From NCBI GenBank assembly GCA_037043235.1, contig JAWRVZ010000074.1, positions 1,263,501-1,327,500 on the forward strand: a stretch of 64,000 bases of DNA. Direction: 5' to 3'. The stretch is from Rhodeus uyekii (lineage: Eukaryota; Chordata; Actinopteri; Cypriniformes; Acheilognathidae). The notes beneath the pieces were generated by a model that was given only the letters and a program-made list of their open reading frames with translations, was not told the DNA's origin and searched no databases. The position numbers and the translations under genes are program-made. This document shows positions 1 through 11,200 of this stretch, piece after piece. Within the stretch, counting starts at the first letter, position 1. Each line of letters starts with the position of its first letter.

Positions 1-643
1 GGAAAACAGTGTGTGCAAACTTTTGAATATTTATATAATACAATAAATTATTATATCTATATAAATCATGGAAAGCAGGAGTTTCCTTTATCTTTTAAAA
101 TAAAACAGCTTAATGTATGAAGCTGACAAAATCTTAAGATTTCATTGTTATCACAGGTTTGCCAAATTTTCAGTGGAATTTATATTACAAAAAGGTTCAA
201 TAAAAAACTGTTCATCCGTAGTATTTCTGCTAAATAAATTTCCGTTCAAATATGACCATGTCATAAACACCTAGTTGATAGTCAACTGAACATGACCCAG
301 TGGTTGAATGGCAGAATAAACTAGTAGCCAAATAATAATAATAAAAAAAAAGAAAAAAGAAAAATGATTTAAGAGTAAAAAAAAAAAAAAATTACAGAAC
401 ATTGGTTACAACAACTACTACAGTATTTACTATAACTACTGTATCAACTACAGTAAGTATTAATTATAATCAGTTAATGTTACTTTTTTATTATATAATG
501 TGAACCCTTAGTGCACACTAATAAAATGTGCACAAATGCAAAACAATTAAATAATTAAAAAAATATATATAATAAAAAAAAGCATATAAGTTGAACATGA
601 AGTCAATGTGTATTTGAGTGTTTTTGTATGATATTTGTCTTAC
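1..643 (-). other. Intron downstream of the ptpru MAM exon
   Basis: This is AT-rich noncoding sequence following the minus-strand ptpru exon. It contains poly-A runs (about 377-391) and CTA/ACT-rich simple stretches. The splice donor of the exon occupies its last bases: minus-strand GTAAGA, read from 643 downwards. The continuing open frame past the donor is not coding. I see no further exon here. Confidence 0.7.
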
Positions 644-915
644 CTGGTACTCGCTGGGCCAGAAAGTACTGACAGCCAGCTCCACCTGATGCCACTGCCG
701 CCCCTGAGAGCCGGACACATTCCATACAGGATTTCCCCGTGAGCCACCATTTACACGCACATACACATTCAGGCCCCCAGGACTGTGTCCGTCACGGCTG
801 TACAGAAAATAACTGAACTGCACACAGTGTGTGTCGTTCTCACTCAGCGAACGTAGTAAGAGCTGAGCCCGCTGTCCTGCACCATACTGTGAAGAGTTCA
901 CCATCATGTAGGAGC
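644..915 (-). CDS. ptpru: Receptor-type tyrosine phosphatase U, MAM-domain exon (one internal exon)
   Basis: This internal exon belongs to a type IIB receptor protein tyrosine phosphatase, a single-pass cell-surface protein whose N-terminal MAM domain takes part in homophilic adhesion and dimerisation. The exon is 272 bp. It begins in phase 1 after a polypyrimidine-rich acceptor (minus strand ...CTCTCTCTAG) and ends with a complete CAG codon before a GTAAGA donor. It codes for about 90 residues. Recognisable stretches are NDTHCVQFSYFLYSRDGHSP, VYVRVNGG, PVWNVSG, GRQWHQVELA and STFWPSEYQ. The tract around FLYSRDGHSP and GRQWHQ fits PTPRU better than PTPRK, PTPRM or PTPRT as I remember them. 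Potential N-glycosylation sites are visible at NSS, NDT and NVS. No frameshift or stop is seen. Other exons of the gene lie outside the window or were not recognised. A duplicated fish paralogue (a or b) cannot be told apart here. Confidence 0.85.
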
Positions 916-2203
916 CTAGAGAGAGACAGTGAGAGAGATATTGTTTTATTGATGTTTGTTAGTTCTATTTGGACTACTGCTATTTATGTTGTTAAACTAC
1001 ATGAATTGCTGTTTGAAACCCATACTCTGCACAAACAAAAGGAAAAAAAAAAAAAAGTCAAAACGATTGCTCTTATCTTGGGGCAGGGAAAAGTTCACTG
1101 TGGGTTAAAGGTGTAATCAGTGATGATGGCAGCTCTGCTCGGGTACTACACCATTATTAATCACGCTGACACAGTTATTAAGCCTCTAATATCTGCCACC
1201 AGGATATCACACAAACTACATCACCTACAGTGAGAGACTCTGTTTTAAAACTAACAGCTACAAATTAAAGAAACCACACCAAATATTACAAAGACATTAG
1301 CAAATGCAAAATACTAACTGTTGCATCTCGGGGACATGTAAAATAAGTTTGATTGTGCAATGCTCAATTTTTATTGTTCTCATTTCTTTTTCCAACAGAT
1401 TTTTTATATTTTATGGAAGGAAATGTGAGTACTGTTGGTGCAAAACTATTCTAGCTTCTAGATATGGCTCAGGTTCCTCTTCAACGAAAATCTGTCATTT
1501 GTTTCTCTATATTTGTCATTCTCCATGTGAAAGTCTGAATGCTGAAAACAGTAACAGCATACCTCTCGACAAGTTGCATTGTTTAAGGTTTAATTTATGT
1601 CTAAGGTTTAAAAATGTTCCAGGATGACAAATTGAAGATTGCGGAATAATACTTGATTTAGTATGAACAATAACAGAGCAGAATAAGGACAAAACACTGA
1701 GAGGTAATGCTTATACAAAGTTTGAAATGTAGTTTTCTGGGCTGGAGCTCCGCAAAATTACAGTTGTCAATTGTACAAACAGGTGGCAGCCATTAAGGAT
1801 ACATGTAGGTCTCTTCCTATATGTATTGTTTTCGCAGTTTCTAGAAATAAACCCAAAGCTGTTATAATATCTGTCAGGCTCCAGCTCAGTTGACCTTATT
1901 TATTTAATGAAGAACATCTATTCCTTATTTTAGAACTGCAAAGAAACCCACAGATATCATTTGAGCCAAGTTGATAGACAAGTGGAGTAAAATAAATGAA
2001 AATAAGGATCCCAGTAATTGTTGAGAAATGTTTTTGACATTCCGTATGTAATGAAAGCTACTTTATAAGAGCTGTTCAAATAAACTTCATATAAATAAAC
2101 GTCATGATTGTGAACAAAATCTTCAATGAACATCATCATGATTGTTGCATGAATATGAAAAACACAAGAATGAAACTTGTAAATGAAATTTAAAAAACAT
2201 TAT
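916..2203 (-). other. Intron upstream of the ptpru exon; no gene seen
   Basis: The sequence next to 915 is the exon's branch-point and pyrimidine region on the minus strand (GAGA-rich on plus). The rest is AT-rich and has several short ORFs with no recognisable family. No tRNA, repeat terminus or exon was recognised. Confidence 0.5.
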
Positions 2204-2527
2204 TGTTATCTCTAGGCAAGGATGAGGACGATGAGGAATCAGGTTTCGCACGGAAACTCTCTTTATTCAAGAAACCAAAAACAAAAGACTTTAAACAAAC
2301 AAAACAGTACACTTTGGTGCAAACACGCACGATCACGGAGGAAGGTAATGCCATATAAACGCATAGCAACGTTATAACAAGGGGATACGAGAGGGAATTT
2401 ATACATGAGGAAATGGGAAGCAGCTGACGATACAAACAGGGTAATTGATTAACAAGACAGGTGTGGGAAGGGCATAGGAGATATACAGAAGGGACCCGGA
2501 TGTGAAAGACATGATGAGACTGTGACA
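2204..2527 (-). mobile_element. Solo LTR, TGT...ACA, exact 5-bp target duplication
   Basis: This 324-bp segment starts with TGTTATC and ends with GTGACA. It is flanked on both sides by ATTAT (2199-2203 and 2528-2532), an exact 5-bp target-site duplication. Read on the minus strand it has the layout of an LTR: TGTCACAG at the start, GAATAAAG as a poly-A signal near the end, and a TG...CA border. It resembles the LTRs at 5979 and 47975, which share the CACATCCGGGT motif. No internal retroviral sequence remains, so it is a recombination-derived solo LTR. It lies in the sense direction of ptpru. Confidence 0.85.
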
Positions 2528-2563
2528 ATTATTTTATATAGGCATGTAAAATCGTATAATATA

Positions 2564-3453
2564 CAGTAATATTCAGTTTACAAGTTTAATTCATTCCAAG
2601 AGCGAGCTCGTAAACCAAAATGTTCGTACACCAAAACAATTTTCCCCATAAGAATGCACAAAAAAATCAATCGATTCATTCCACACGACCATAAATGATA
2701 AAATTATTATTAAAATAATAACCATTAAGATCTCATTTAAATACTAATTAATAATTGATAATTAATTAAACTCTAAAAATACTTGACAATTTACTATGAT
2801 GCACTTCAGCTTTGAGCAGCATGCGTGGAGGAGACGAGAGGAGGGATGAGGGGGGAGCAGGGAAAGCAAGGGAAAACACAAAACACAAAATCAAGTGCAA
2901 ATGAGTGAATTTATTATAATAGTGCAGAAAAAAAAACATATTGATAATCCAGAGGTGTATCACACACGGGAGCCGTGGCCACAAATGAACACACGGGAGC
3001 CGCGAACGACAACACAAGAGTGGAGAGAAGTGAACTAAATAGGCAAATGATATGAGAATTAGGTGTGTCAGTGCTCAGTGACCTCGTCCCCTTTCACACA
3101 CACATACACACACACACACAGGTAGAACTAGGAGACAATTAATTCATGAACCGTGACAGTTACTGCTTAGAGGTACTGTACGTCTATATTTCACTATGTG
3201 AACAATAGCGATCACAATTAATGAATGTTAACAACACGAGGTAAAACTGCTGTAAACCACTTATAAAAGTATGCACTGTGGTGAATGATGCAGCCAAACC
3301 AAGCAACGCTGAGAGAATGAACGAGTTAATGGGTGATAAAGGGGTTGGAACCGTGTGACTATGTTATGAGAGGCTGTCATTAGGATTTCCAGTAAAATGC
3401 TCGTACACCAATTTGCTTGTACACTAAGTCGCTCATAAATCGAGGCATTACTG
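2564..3453. mobile_element. pogo/Tigger-like DNA transposon, non-autonomous (copy 1)
   Basis: This 890-bp element is flanked by TA (2562-2563 and 3454-3455). Its two ends are inverted versions of a CAGTAATACCTCGGTTTACG-type terminus; the left copy is diverged. The sub-terminal GTACACCAA motifs also mirror each other. It shares its interior with 56488-57331. The CAGTAATACCTCG-like ends and TA duplication fit the pogo branch of Tc1/mariner. No transposase ORF is present. A CA microsatellite lies inside at about 3099-3120. Confidence 0.7.
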
Positions 3454-5143
3454 TAGTTATAAATGTGCCGTTTGTCATGCCATTGGAGTTTCCAGCGTTG
3501 ACAGCTCTGTAAGCATATTGGAAGTGGTGTACATTTTCTATACCAAACTAATGTGAACAGTAAAATACAAATTACTAAAATAAAGTAAAATACAAATATA
3601 AATTACTTCTGTTTCTATTTAGAATTTTTGCCATTAGACTTGGCTTGTGACTTGGCACCGAGTTCAGGTGTACATAAAAAAGAAGGCACATAAGGTTCAA
3701 TAATTGTACTATTTCATTGCATCCATTGGGAATAACTTAAGTCGAAGGTCAACAGCTGCCATCTGCATTTGAAATTTAAAGCATGTTGTTTCTTACGGTT
3801 GGTGGTTTCAAACAACAACCAGCTGAAGAACAAGTTTGCAGCTCCATCGTCCGGAAGAGAACATGAGCATTTGTTTTCCAACTGACTGTCAGTTTTGTAT
3901 GCATGAGCGCTCTCATGGAACGGACTTTAGAGCCACGGCTTAAAGAGAGCAGAGGATAAAAGAAGCGTCTTAAATCAAAAGTCCATCTGAGAGTCTTTAT
4001 GCAGATCAAGGCCTGAATGAGCATCAGAGCTTGCGGTGAATTGCTATGACAGTCACAAATGAAAAAGTGTTGTATCCTGGGAGAACTCAATATTATATTA
4101 TTTAGTATTCAGTATTTTATCATGGTTCCTTTTACAATACGATTACTATATTCATGTACCACAGTTCGCATGGTAACTAAAAATAAATAAATATTTAATT
4201 AGAATAAATAAATACCGTTTTGAGCAAAAATTATAAATATGTTTTCTAGCATATTAACTTTTTGTCAAAAGACATCACAATTTGACATACATTCTGTGTA
4301 AATATGAAATGTATCCCATTACAAAAGTAAAATGGGCTTTAATTGCTGTTTCTAACTGACTTTGAATACTTTCCAAGGATAAATTTAAATCGTAACAACC
4401 TGCAATGTCAGTTTTAATGTTTAAATCGTTTCAGATATTTTAGATTAAATGTTAAAAATTAACTCTTTTGTGGCCGGTATGGCTTGGGATACTTCAAAGC
4501 ATGAAATAATAATAATGTCTGGACCTTACAAACACTTCTAGTGTACAATGAAAGTTCCACTCACACCCAACACCTATGCTGCTGTAATCACAAATGAGCT
4601 TCCTGGAGGAACTGGGTCCATTTCTCAGAAGTTATTAATTTCCCTCTCGCCCTCCATCCTCTCCTGGCACATGTAGAAGCCTGCCTCCTCTCAGCTGAAG
4701 GGTGTGAGCGCCAGAGACCATGACCCAAATGAAATATTTCACACATTCATTTTTCTAGAGCCCATTTTCAGGTCCTGACAAGTGGGTGAGGAGAGACAGG
4801 AGGTCAGAAAAATGGATTGTAGCAGAGAGAACCGAAACAGTATTCCACAAAAACCTAAAGATAACGGCAATAAAAGGCATTCTGAGTTCAGTACATTTTC
4901 TCATCTCATCCTCATCTTCCAAACCTGCATGTCTTTTTTGTCGAACTCAAAATAAGAGTTTTATATGAAGAATGTTGACATTCAAACAGTTTTGGTTGCC
5001 ATTGACGTTGACCATTTTTTATTAAATTTTTATCCATAAAAAAAAGCTTGTTATTGGGAACTTTATATTTTTGGTTTTCAGCATTCTTTAAAATATGTTT
5101 TCTTTGTGTTCCACAGGATAAAAAAGTAGTACAGCTTTGTCAT
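3454..5143. other. Intronic sequence, nothing assigned
   Basis: This is AT-rich noncoding sequence. About 3780-4090 and 4590-4770 are less AT-rich and could be single-copy intron or conserved noncoding DNA, but no coding pattern or repeat end was recognised. Confidence 0.35.
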
Positions 5144-5467
5144 TGTCATGGGAAGAGTAAAGTATGTGATGCAGAGAAACTCAGGAAACGCGAGATCCAA
5201 ACAGAAAACACTTTATTGAAAAAAACTAAAACAAAACGGCACACTCTTTGTGTAGAACTCGGAAGGAACACAGAGAACACCCACACACAGAGAAGATATC
5301 CAACAGTTTCAACAATCGACAAAGACCAGGGAGAACAAGAGGGTTTAAATAGACAGGATTGGAAACAGCTGACATTGCTAATAAGGGGGAGTGGCAGACG
5401 AGACAGTGACGGAAACACAGAAGGCTCACACAGGAGGAAAGTGAAGAGACACAACATGACTCTGACA
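5144..5467 (-). mobile_element. Solo LTR, exact 5-bp target duplication GTCAT
   Basis: This 324-bp segment begins TGTCATGGG and ends CTCTGACA. It is flanked by GTCAT on both sides (5139-5143 and 5468-5472). On the minus strand it reads as an LTR with AATAAA (about 5212-5217 on plus as TTTATT). Its last 50 bases closely match the end of the solo LTR at 29821-30153, so the two are one family. No internal element sequence remains. Confidence 0.85.
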
Positions 5468-5535
5468 GTCATGAGCTACAGGCATTTTACTTTTTAGTTA
5501 ATTATAACCTTAGAGTGTCGATCAAAAAGCGTAAT

Positions 5536-5930
5536 TGTGGCGAGGGGGGCGTGGTTCAGCGGGGTTTGCAGCGGGAGAGGGAGTGGAGAAACGAGCGCGG
5601 CGTAAGTGGGTCAAGTGCAAATAACAAACACCTGTGTCTTGTTACAGTAACTGGCGGGAAGAGACAGGATATAAGCGGCCAGGAAGTGGAGGTCGGGAGA
5701 GAAACGACTGAGACTCGAGCGCACGGCGCATTCCCAAAGCACGGGAGAACCTGCAGAGAGACTGAGAGAGACTGAGCGATATTGAGCGCAGAGTGCAGAG
5801 CGCGGAACAAGCGCGGAACGAGCGCGCCGCCTGTTTTGTTTTGGTTTCACTTTCATTTGAATAAAAGTTTAACGAGTCTCAGCTAAGCCGACCCTGCCTC
5901 TTCCTTCCTGCATGAACCAACCACGCTACA
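5536..5930 (+). mobile_element. Solo LTR, TGTGGCG...GCTACA family
   Basis: This 395-bp GC-richer segment starts TGTGGCGAGG and ends CACGCTACA, with a GAATAAAAG poly-A signal near 5862. The flanks are GTAAT (5531-5535) and CTAAT (5931-5935), a 5-bp duplication with one mismatch. The same TGTGGCGAG start is found in inverted orientation at 17025-17297. Confidence 0.75.
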
Positions 5931-5944
5931 CTAATATAAATGTA

Positions 5945-5946
<2 letters not shown>

Positions 5947-5978
<32 letters not shown>
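5947..5978. repeat. (ATT)n microsatellite
   Basis: This is a pure ATT trinucleotide run of about 32 bases, directly in front of the LTR element that starts at 5979. Confidence 0.95.
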
Positions 5979-7120
5979 TGTCACAGTCTTGTCGTGTCTG
6001 TTCACATCCGGGTCCCTTCTGTGTATCTGTCATGTCCTCTCTGCACCTGTCTGTGTCTAATCACTGATTGTTATTTTCGTCAGCTGTGTGTCAGTGTTGA
6101 TGTTATTCGGCTGTCCAGTGTGTGGATATTTCTGTGTGTTTATTCCAAGAGATTTTGAACCACCGAGTGCCGGTTATGTTTTTAGTTAAAGTGTCTTTTG
6201 TTTACCTTTGTTTTGTTAATAAATCATTGAGCAGCATCTCCTGATCTGCTTCCCGTGTTCTCCGCATCGCACACCAACACCAATAGCGGAAAATAATTAC
6301 CGACCGAACTTGTCACCCCCACAAAACTTCTCGCAACAAGATGCAGGAACCCGCCCTCAAACTCGCGTTTCTTCGTCAGGGAGGACGCTCGCTGGAAACC
6401 TACAGAAGCGAGTTTTTGGATCTGGTAAATCAGGTGAGCTGACGGGACCCTACCCTTAATTATTGCTTGTAGCTGGGTCTGGATGATGAGGTAACCCAAT
6501 TCATCGATCAGGGACACTGTTTTGAAGCTGTCATGGACTTTGTCAACTTCGTTCTACTACTGAATGGTTCCAATTTTATGGTGGGTGGATATGAGAATGA
6601 GTTTAGCCGTCATCCAGTCCAGTCTGCTGATCAATGGGGCACCCCCGCTCACCTCCCATCGACCCGTCCGTCAGCGCTCCCGATTGCCGCGTCCGATCCA
6701 GCGCTCCCCATCACAGCGTCCGATTCCGCGCTCCCACTGCGCTGTATAAGGGATACAGCGAATGAATTTCCCCCGGCCGCGAATGAACCGTAGAACTGTG
6801 TACCCAGGCCCATGTTGATGTACAGTTTCCCCAGGCCGCTACGGACATTCCGTGGCCTGACCAGCCGGACCCCTGTGACCTCTCAGACGAGCCACCGCCA
6901 ATCCAGCCAGAGCTTTCCACCGCTGGTCCAGCCAGAGCCTCCGCCACCTCTCGAGGTCCTCACCCTGCCGGCGCCCCCTGAACTCCTGTCCCTCGCCCAA
7001 GTACCACCAGGGCCTCCCAACAGTTTCCATTTAGCAGAGTTTCATGTTTAGCATAAATTTGGATGTTTCCGTGTGTTTATTCCAAGAGTTTTTTGCACCA
7101 CCGAGTGCCAGTTATGGCGT
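5979..7120 (+). mobile_element. Decayed LTR retroelement with gag-like interior
   Basis: A 5' LTR-like segment starts at TGTCACAG (5979), has AATAAATC near 6220, and is of the same family as the solo LTR at 2204. The interior follows from about 6280. At 7060-7118 a segment repeats the LTR stretch at 6120-6178 (GTGTTTATTCCAAGAG, CACCGAGTGCC), so it is a truncated 3' LTR. Element order is therefore LTR, gag-like region, partial LTR. The interior parallels the intact gag-like ORF at 50102-51382. No pol genes are present. Confidence 0.6.
6341..7051 (+). pseudogene. gag-like ORF remnant, proline-rich, frame-broken
   Basis: The translated pieces resemble the intact gag-like ORF at 50102-51382. An N-terminal part contains LAFLRQGGRSLETYRSEFLD. 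A further frame covers LGLDDEVTQFIDQGHCFE, and a proline-rich tail includes PEPPPPLEVLTLPAPPELL. At least two frame changes and a stop (6791-6793) separate the pieces, so it cannot encode a full protein. The homology is judged by eye: a shared pattern, not high identity. It sits between the LTR-like segments of the element at 5979-7120. Confidence 0.5.
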
Positions 7121-7650
7121 AACATTATTATTATTATTACAATCACAGTCTTTGTCTTTCTTTTTTTGTAGCAGAGCATACATGGTTGAGGGCACTGGAT
7201 ACGTTTACAAAATTCCCAGCTTTTAAAACAAGGCTCAGGCTCGACTACCACTCGAAGTTAGAAGCTGCGAGCCAGCCACATCCTCATAGCCACACGCCGT
7301 GCCACTCAAAACTACCCGCACACCCGCAGGTCGGGACGAAAATCAAGGGATCATTCTTTCATCTCTGCCACCTCGTGTGTGCCAGGATGCAGCGATCTCC
7401 GGCAAGTCTCCCAGTGGTTGCCCAGGAATCCAGCATCACTGGGAAACTCGCCTCACTCCAAAGTGGGTCCTAGAGCAGTCAATTCAGGTATGCCTTGCAC
7501 GACAGAGGCCTGGAGCGAACACTCAAGAAAATACAAGAGTCCAGCCTTGAGAGGCTGGTTCCCTAGTAGAATTTCTGGCAACATTGTTACGTCTAACAAA
7601 TATTTATCTTTGGTTCTCAAATATTTCTCTTATTTTAACTAATATTTCTC
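7121..7650. other. Unassigned repeat-like sequence between an LTR and a DIRS element
   Basis: This stretch has intermediate GC and several overlapping open frames (7186-7550), none of which I can assign to a family. It may be the gag-side remnant of the DIRS element that follows, but no motif proves this. Confidence 0.25.
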
Positions 7651-8415
7651 TTGTGAGCAGGTTCTGGTAATGGACAAAGAAGCAATCTCTGCGTTAGGGG
7701 TCATCGAGTACCTTTCCACCAATGAATCAGTTCTATTACTAGAACTTCGCCATTCCAAAGGATGGAAGGTTGATCTGTCCTGGAGATCCCAAACTGACCC
7801 AGGCCTTATCCCGGCCCTCATATGATGGTCTGATTTTCTCTTTCTGGAGCTGGAAGCACACACTGCGGTAACTTCCACTCCAGCTGAGGCATTTGTACTA
7901 TGGCTATCCAGTTCTGAGGAACCAGACGCCGTTAGTACGTACACTGGAGATGAAGTCCCTCGCAAGAGATTTCACCCTCCAACAATAATAAAATCCAGTT
8001 GAAAATGTATATCCATTCTTAACATAACCAGTCTCTCACTGAGCAGCTGAGACAGCTGGACAACAGATTCCAATGTTATTCATTCAGTCATCTGTGGTCC
8101 CTACAATAGTGGCTCAAAACCAGGTTTTTTCCCCAGAGGGAAAACCCACATCTAACAAATCAAGGTCATGAGGCTGTGCATACGCGCCTTCGTTATGTGA
8201 AGGAATCTCACAGGACAGTTCCATCAGAACATAGTTTACACCCCAGCATGCCCATGTCTCTTCTCTTCGGTGCCCTGTACAGACCTCTGTGGTCCGAGGT
8301 GTCGGTGCGTCGGGTTGCACTGTTCTTAGCCTTAACCTTTATCTGTATTCTGAGCCTTATCCTCGCTCAGTGACGACAGTTAGCGGCTTGGCATTGAGAT
8401 GTCATTCTCGCTCAC

Positions 8416-8844
8416 TTGAAAGACATGGGGTTAAGACTGTACGCGAAGAACAGTGTACTTAATCCTCTCTTGAGGACCACCTTTTCAGGCATGGTGTGGG
8501 ATTCTCTGTCATTGTCAGGCTGCTTTTATGCGGTGCTCATCGACATCATCGACATAAACCTGTTATATATGATGGAAGTTTGTTTGGCTCTTCGAGCATT
8601 TCTCACAGACCTCAGGGGACACCATTTTGTTGTTCAGAAAGACAACACATCGGTAGTCTCCAACATAAATCATCAGGGGGTCTGCGTTCATGTCCAATTT
8701 ACTTTTCAAGATGTTCATATCCTGGGGACCCAGAATTTGGGAGCAGACATCCTCTTGAGGCACGGGCTGAGGCCTGGGCTGAGGCCTGGGGAATGGAGAC
8801 TACACTCCATGGTGGTGGAGCAAATTTGGGGGAAGTTCAGCTGA
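8416..8844 (+). pseudogene. DIRS reverse transcriptase end and RNase H remnant
   Basis: The open frame reads KDMGLRLYAKNSVLNPLLRT, typical of the end of a DIRS reverse transcriptase palm/thumb. It then passes straight into an RNase H-like part (LRAFLTDLRGHHFVVQKDNT, SVVSNINHQG) and ends with LRPGEWRLHS. The RT catalytic box is not preserved and the RT-RNase H linker is missing at this junction. It would act in reverse transcription in an intact element; here it is dead. Confidence 0.65.
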
Positions 8845-9234
8845 GCACAAGTGGATATGTTTGTATCATCAGAAACGACTCCCTGTCCACTCTGGTTCTC
8901 CCTCACTCATCCAGCTCCTCTCGGACTGGGCGCAATGGTTCAGGCGTGGCCAAAGCTGCATCTGTACACTTCCCCCCCCCAATTGCTCTGCTCTCCTGAG
9001 TTCCAGAGAGAGTTTGTCGGGATAAGATCCATCTCACATTGGTTGCCCCACGTTGTCCAGGCGCAACTCCTTGGGAGATTCTAGTTAGGAGGGACCTCCT
9101 GTCCCAGGCAGGGGGCTTGATAGCCCATCCCTGTCCATAAATGTGTAAACTGTGGGCTTGACCTCTGAGGGGGCTCAGCTCATAGATCCGGTCTCTCAAC
9201 CAAGGTTGTTGAGACAATTCTCCACTGCAAAGCT

Positions 9235-10121
9235 GTGTCCACAAGGAAACTGTATGCCCTGAAGTGGAAACTCTTCACTTCCTGGTGCAGTGAGAGGCAG
9301 CAGAACCCAGCTACCTGCCATATTGGCACTGTGCTGAAGTTCCTGCGGAACAAATTCACTGCAGAGTTATCCCCCTCTACCCTGAAGGTTTACTTGGCTG
9401 CCATAGTGCTTGACGCATACCTCTGGGTGTTAGTTCAATTGGGAAAGACCTATTACTTACACATTTCCTTTATGACAAACTGAGACTGAGGCCAGCAGTA
9501 CACAATAAGGTTTGACCTGGGATTTGTCTCTGGTGATCCAGGGCTTATCCCAGGCCCCCTTTTGAACCTCGAGGAGGTTCCGTCAAGTTTGTGACTTCCG
9601 TCAAGCTCCGTTGAAGATCTTCGTCTTCCTTACATCCACCTAAGCTTAGCATATCTTCAAGTCCACAAACGTGGCTCACCCTTCGTACTGTAGGCATTCT
9701 GTCTCCCTTCATGACAAGGAAAGGATCTGTTGAGCTGAGGTCCTGTGGCACAAGCCAGATCATAATTTGTGCTGCTTCTTATACCGAAGGAGCTCGAGCA
9801 ACTAACAGCAAGTTAGGTGAGGCTATCTCACTTGCCCATTAGTCGGTTGGACAACCTTCCACTATGGTGGTCTGTGCCCACTCTACTAGGAGTGTGGCTG
9901 CCTCTAAGGCTCTTTTAGCAAGAGTATCTCTTGTGGACATTTGTGATGTGGCAGGCTGGTCCTCCCTCAAGGTTCTACCAGTTAGACCTCAACTCCGCTC
10001 CAGGAACACTTGTACTCATGTAGTGAGCAATGTTTCACTCTGCAGGCCCTCATCACTGTGGTGGGATTGGTATATTAGTTCCCATAGCGTTTCGACACAG
10101 TGTCTCAAGTTAAATATGTAA
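9235..10121 (+). pseudogene. DIRS tyrosine recombinase remnant
   Basis: The N-terminal SAM-like part is readable in one frame (STRKLYALKWKLFTSWCSER, LSPSTLKVYLAAI; 9235-9483). The C-terminal part lies at 9864-10121 with VVCAHSTRSVAASKALLARV and VDICDVAGWSS. The HSTR segment matches the conserved H-x-x-R box of tyrosine recombinases. The middle (about 9484-9860) is frameshifted. In a live element this enzyme inserts the circular cDNA without a target duplication. The start at 9235 is where the open frame begins, not a true initiator. Confidence 0.7.
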
Positions 10122-10390
10122 CCCTAGTTCCCTGAAGAGTCCTGTGTCACACCTCCTATGAGCCGGCCGGGTGCCTTGCTTCATAAACTGTCTAAGCTGC
10201 CGCTTCCGGCTTCCCGGTTTACACTGCACAAGGCTTACCTTTATCATACTGGTTCATGACGTCATCATCCCGCGACATGCATTCACATGCTTTACGAAAC
10301 AATAACGCTAAAGCTTTCCCTTAGCGTTTCGGCAAAGCATCTTGTTCCCTTTTAAAGGAACTAGGTTAACATACATAACCTGAGACGTTT

Positions 10391-11150
10391 CTGCTTGCAG
10401 CTCCTTAAATAAACTCTGATATACAGTAAATAGAAATAATAAAAAAGTAATTGTTTGTAGTTCAGTAATTAGCACATAAACTTGCCATGCTTATTAACTA
10501 TCATGTTTTCATGTCATCTTTTGCTCAGCTCATTTTGACAATGAAATCACATATTGTAGAAGTGTGTGGGCTCTTAGAAGTGTGTATAAATAGAACTCAT
10601 ATCAACGTCATTAGCTTGTCAACGTATGTGGCATAGAAAAATAGCATCAATTCTAGAAACAGCTCTCCAGTACAGTAAAACACCTGCTGACCACTTAGCC
10701 AGATTACCATCCTCCACTGAAACACGTATGAAGTTGGTACGCTAGAGGAAAGCGTAAGAGAAAGCGAGCGAGTGGGTGGGTGTGAAAATGATGGAGGAAA
10801 ATCGAGAGAGAGGGCTGAAAATTGTCAGTGCAGAAATATTTTCCATAAATTCATAAACGCTGATAAGGCCCCATCTTTCTCCCATGTGTCCCAGCCAAGG
10901 ACGAAGGAACATACATTAGTAGATTAGGAGCAGTGCATTTCCATCACCTCGTAGAGAGCGAGACCCATGGGCCCAGCACACGATTTTATCAAACACACAC
11001 AGAGGCAAAGGAAAGGGAGCACTGGTTTCAACTTCATTTTCCCTCCTCCGCTTCTATAGAAACCCTTCTCAACCTCTGACATCAGTAATCTGCCCCTGCT
11101 GTTTCATCAGAGGGATGCCACTGGTTTTCTTAACTATTTGTATTTAAAGA
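10391..11150. other. Intronic sequence, nothing assigned
   Basis: No gene or repeat end was recognised. The part 10740-11120 is less AT-rich and has no recognised repeat, so it may be single-copy intron. Confidence 0.35.
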
Positions 11151-11200
11151 CACATAAATACACACACACACATACACACATACATACACATACATACATA
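11151..11200. repeat. CA/CATA microsatellite
   Basis: A mixed (CA)n and (CATA)n tract abuts the Tc1 end at 11201. The final TA of the tract serves as the Tc1 target dinucleotide. Confidence 0.9.

Larger units (their letters stand above)
7650..10390 (+). mobile_element. Degenerate DIRS-like tyrosine-recombinase retrotransposon(s)
   Basis: Translated fragments follow the DIRS plan of reverse transcriptase, RNase H, then tyrosine recombinase, but out of order. A stretch like the RT-to-RNase H linker (about 8090-8230) precedes the RT end (about 8300-8500), which is joined directly to RNase H. This suggests two overlapping or rearranged copies. Frameshifts and stops are frequent. The 3' end (about 10085-10390) contains facing inverted tracts. 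One, near 10105-10135, reads TATGTAACCCTAGTTCCCTG. The other, near 10365-10390, is its approximate complement, as expected of DIRS terminal and internal complementary regions. It is inactive. Confidence 0.75.

Noticed and set aside
829..1116. Plus-strand ORF of 95 codons overlapping the ptpru exon
   Set aside because: It is antisense to a clear exon and then runs through intron; its translation has no recognisable pattern.
2780..3130. Independent gene or LTR inside the first pogo-like element
   Set aside because: The same interior is present in the copy at 56488-57331, so it is part of the transposon; the ORF has no family pattern.
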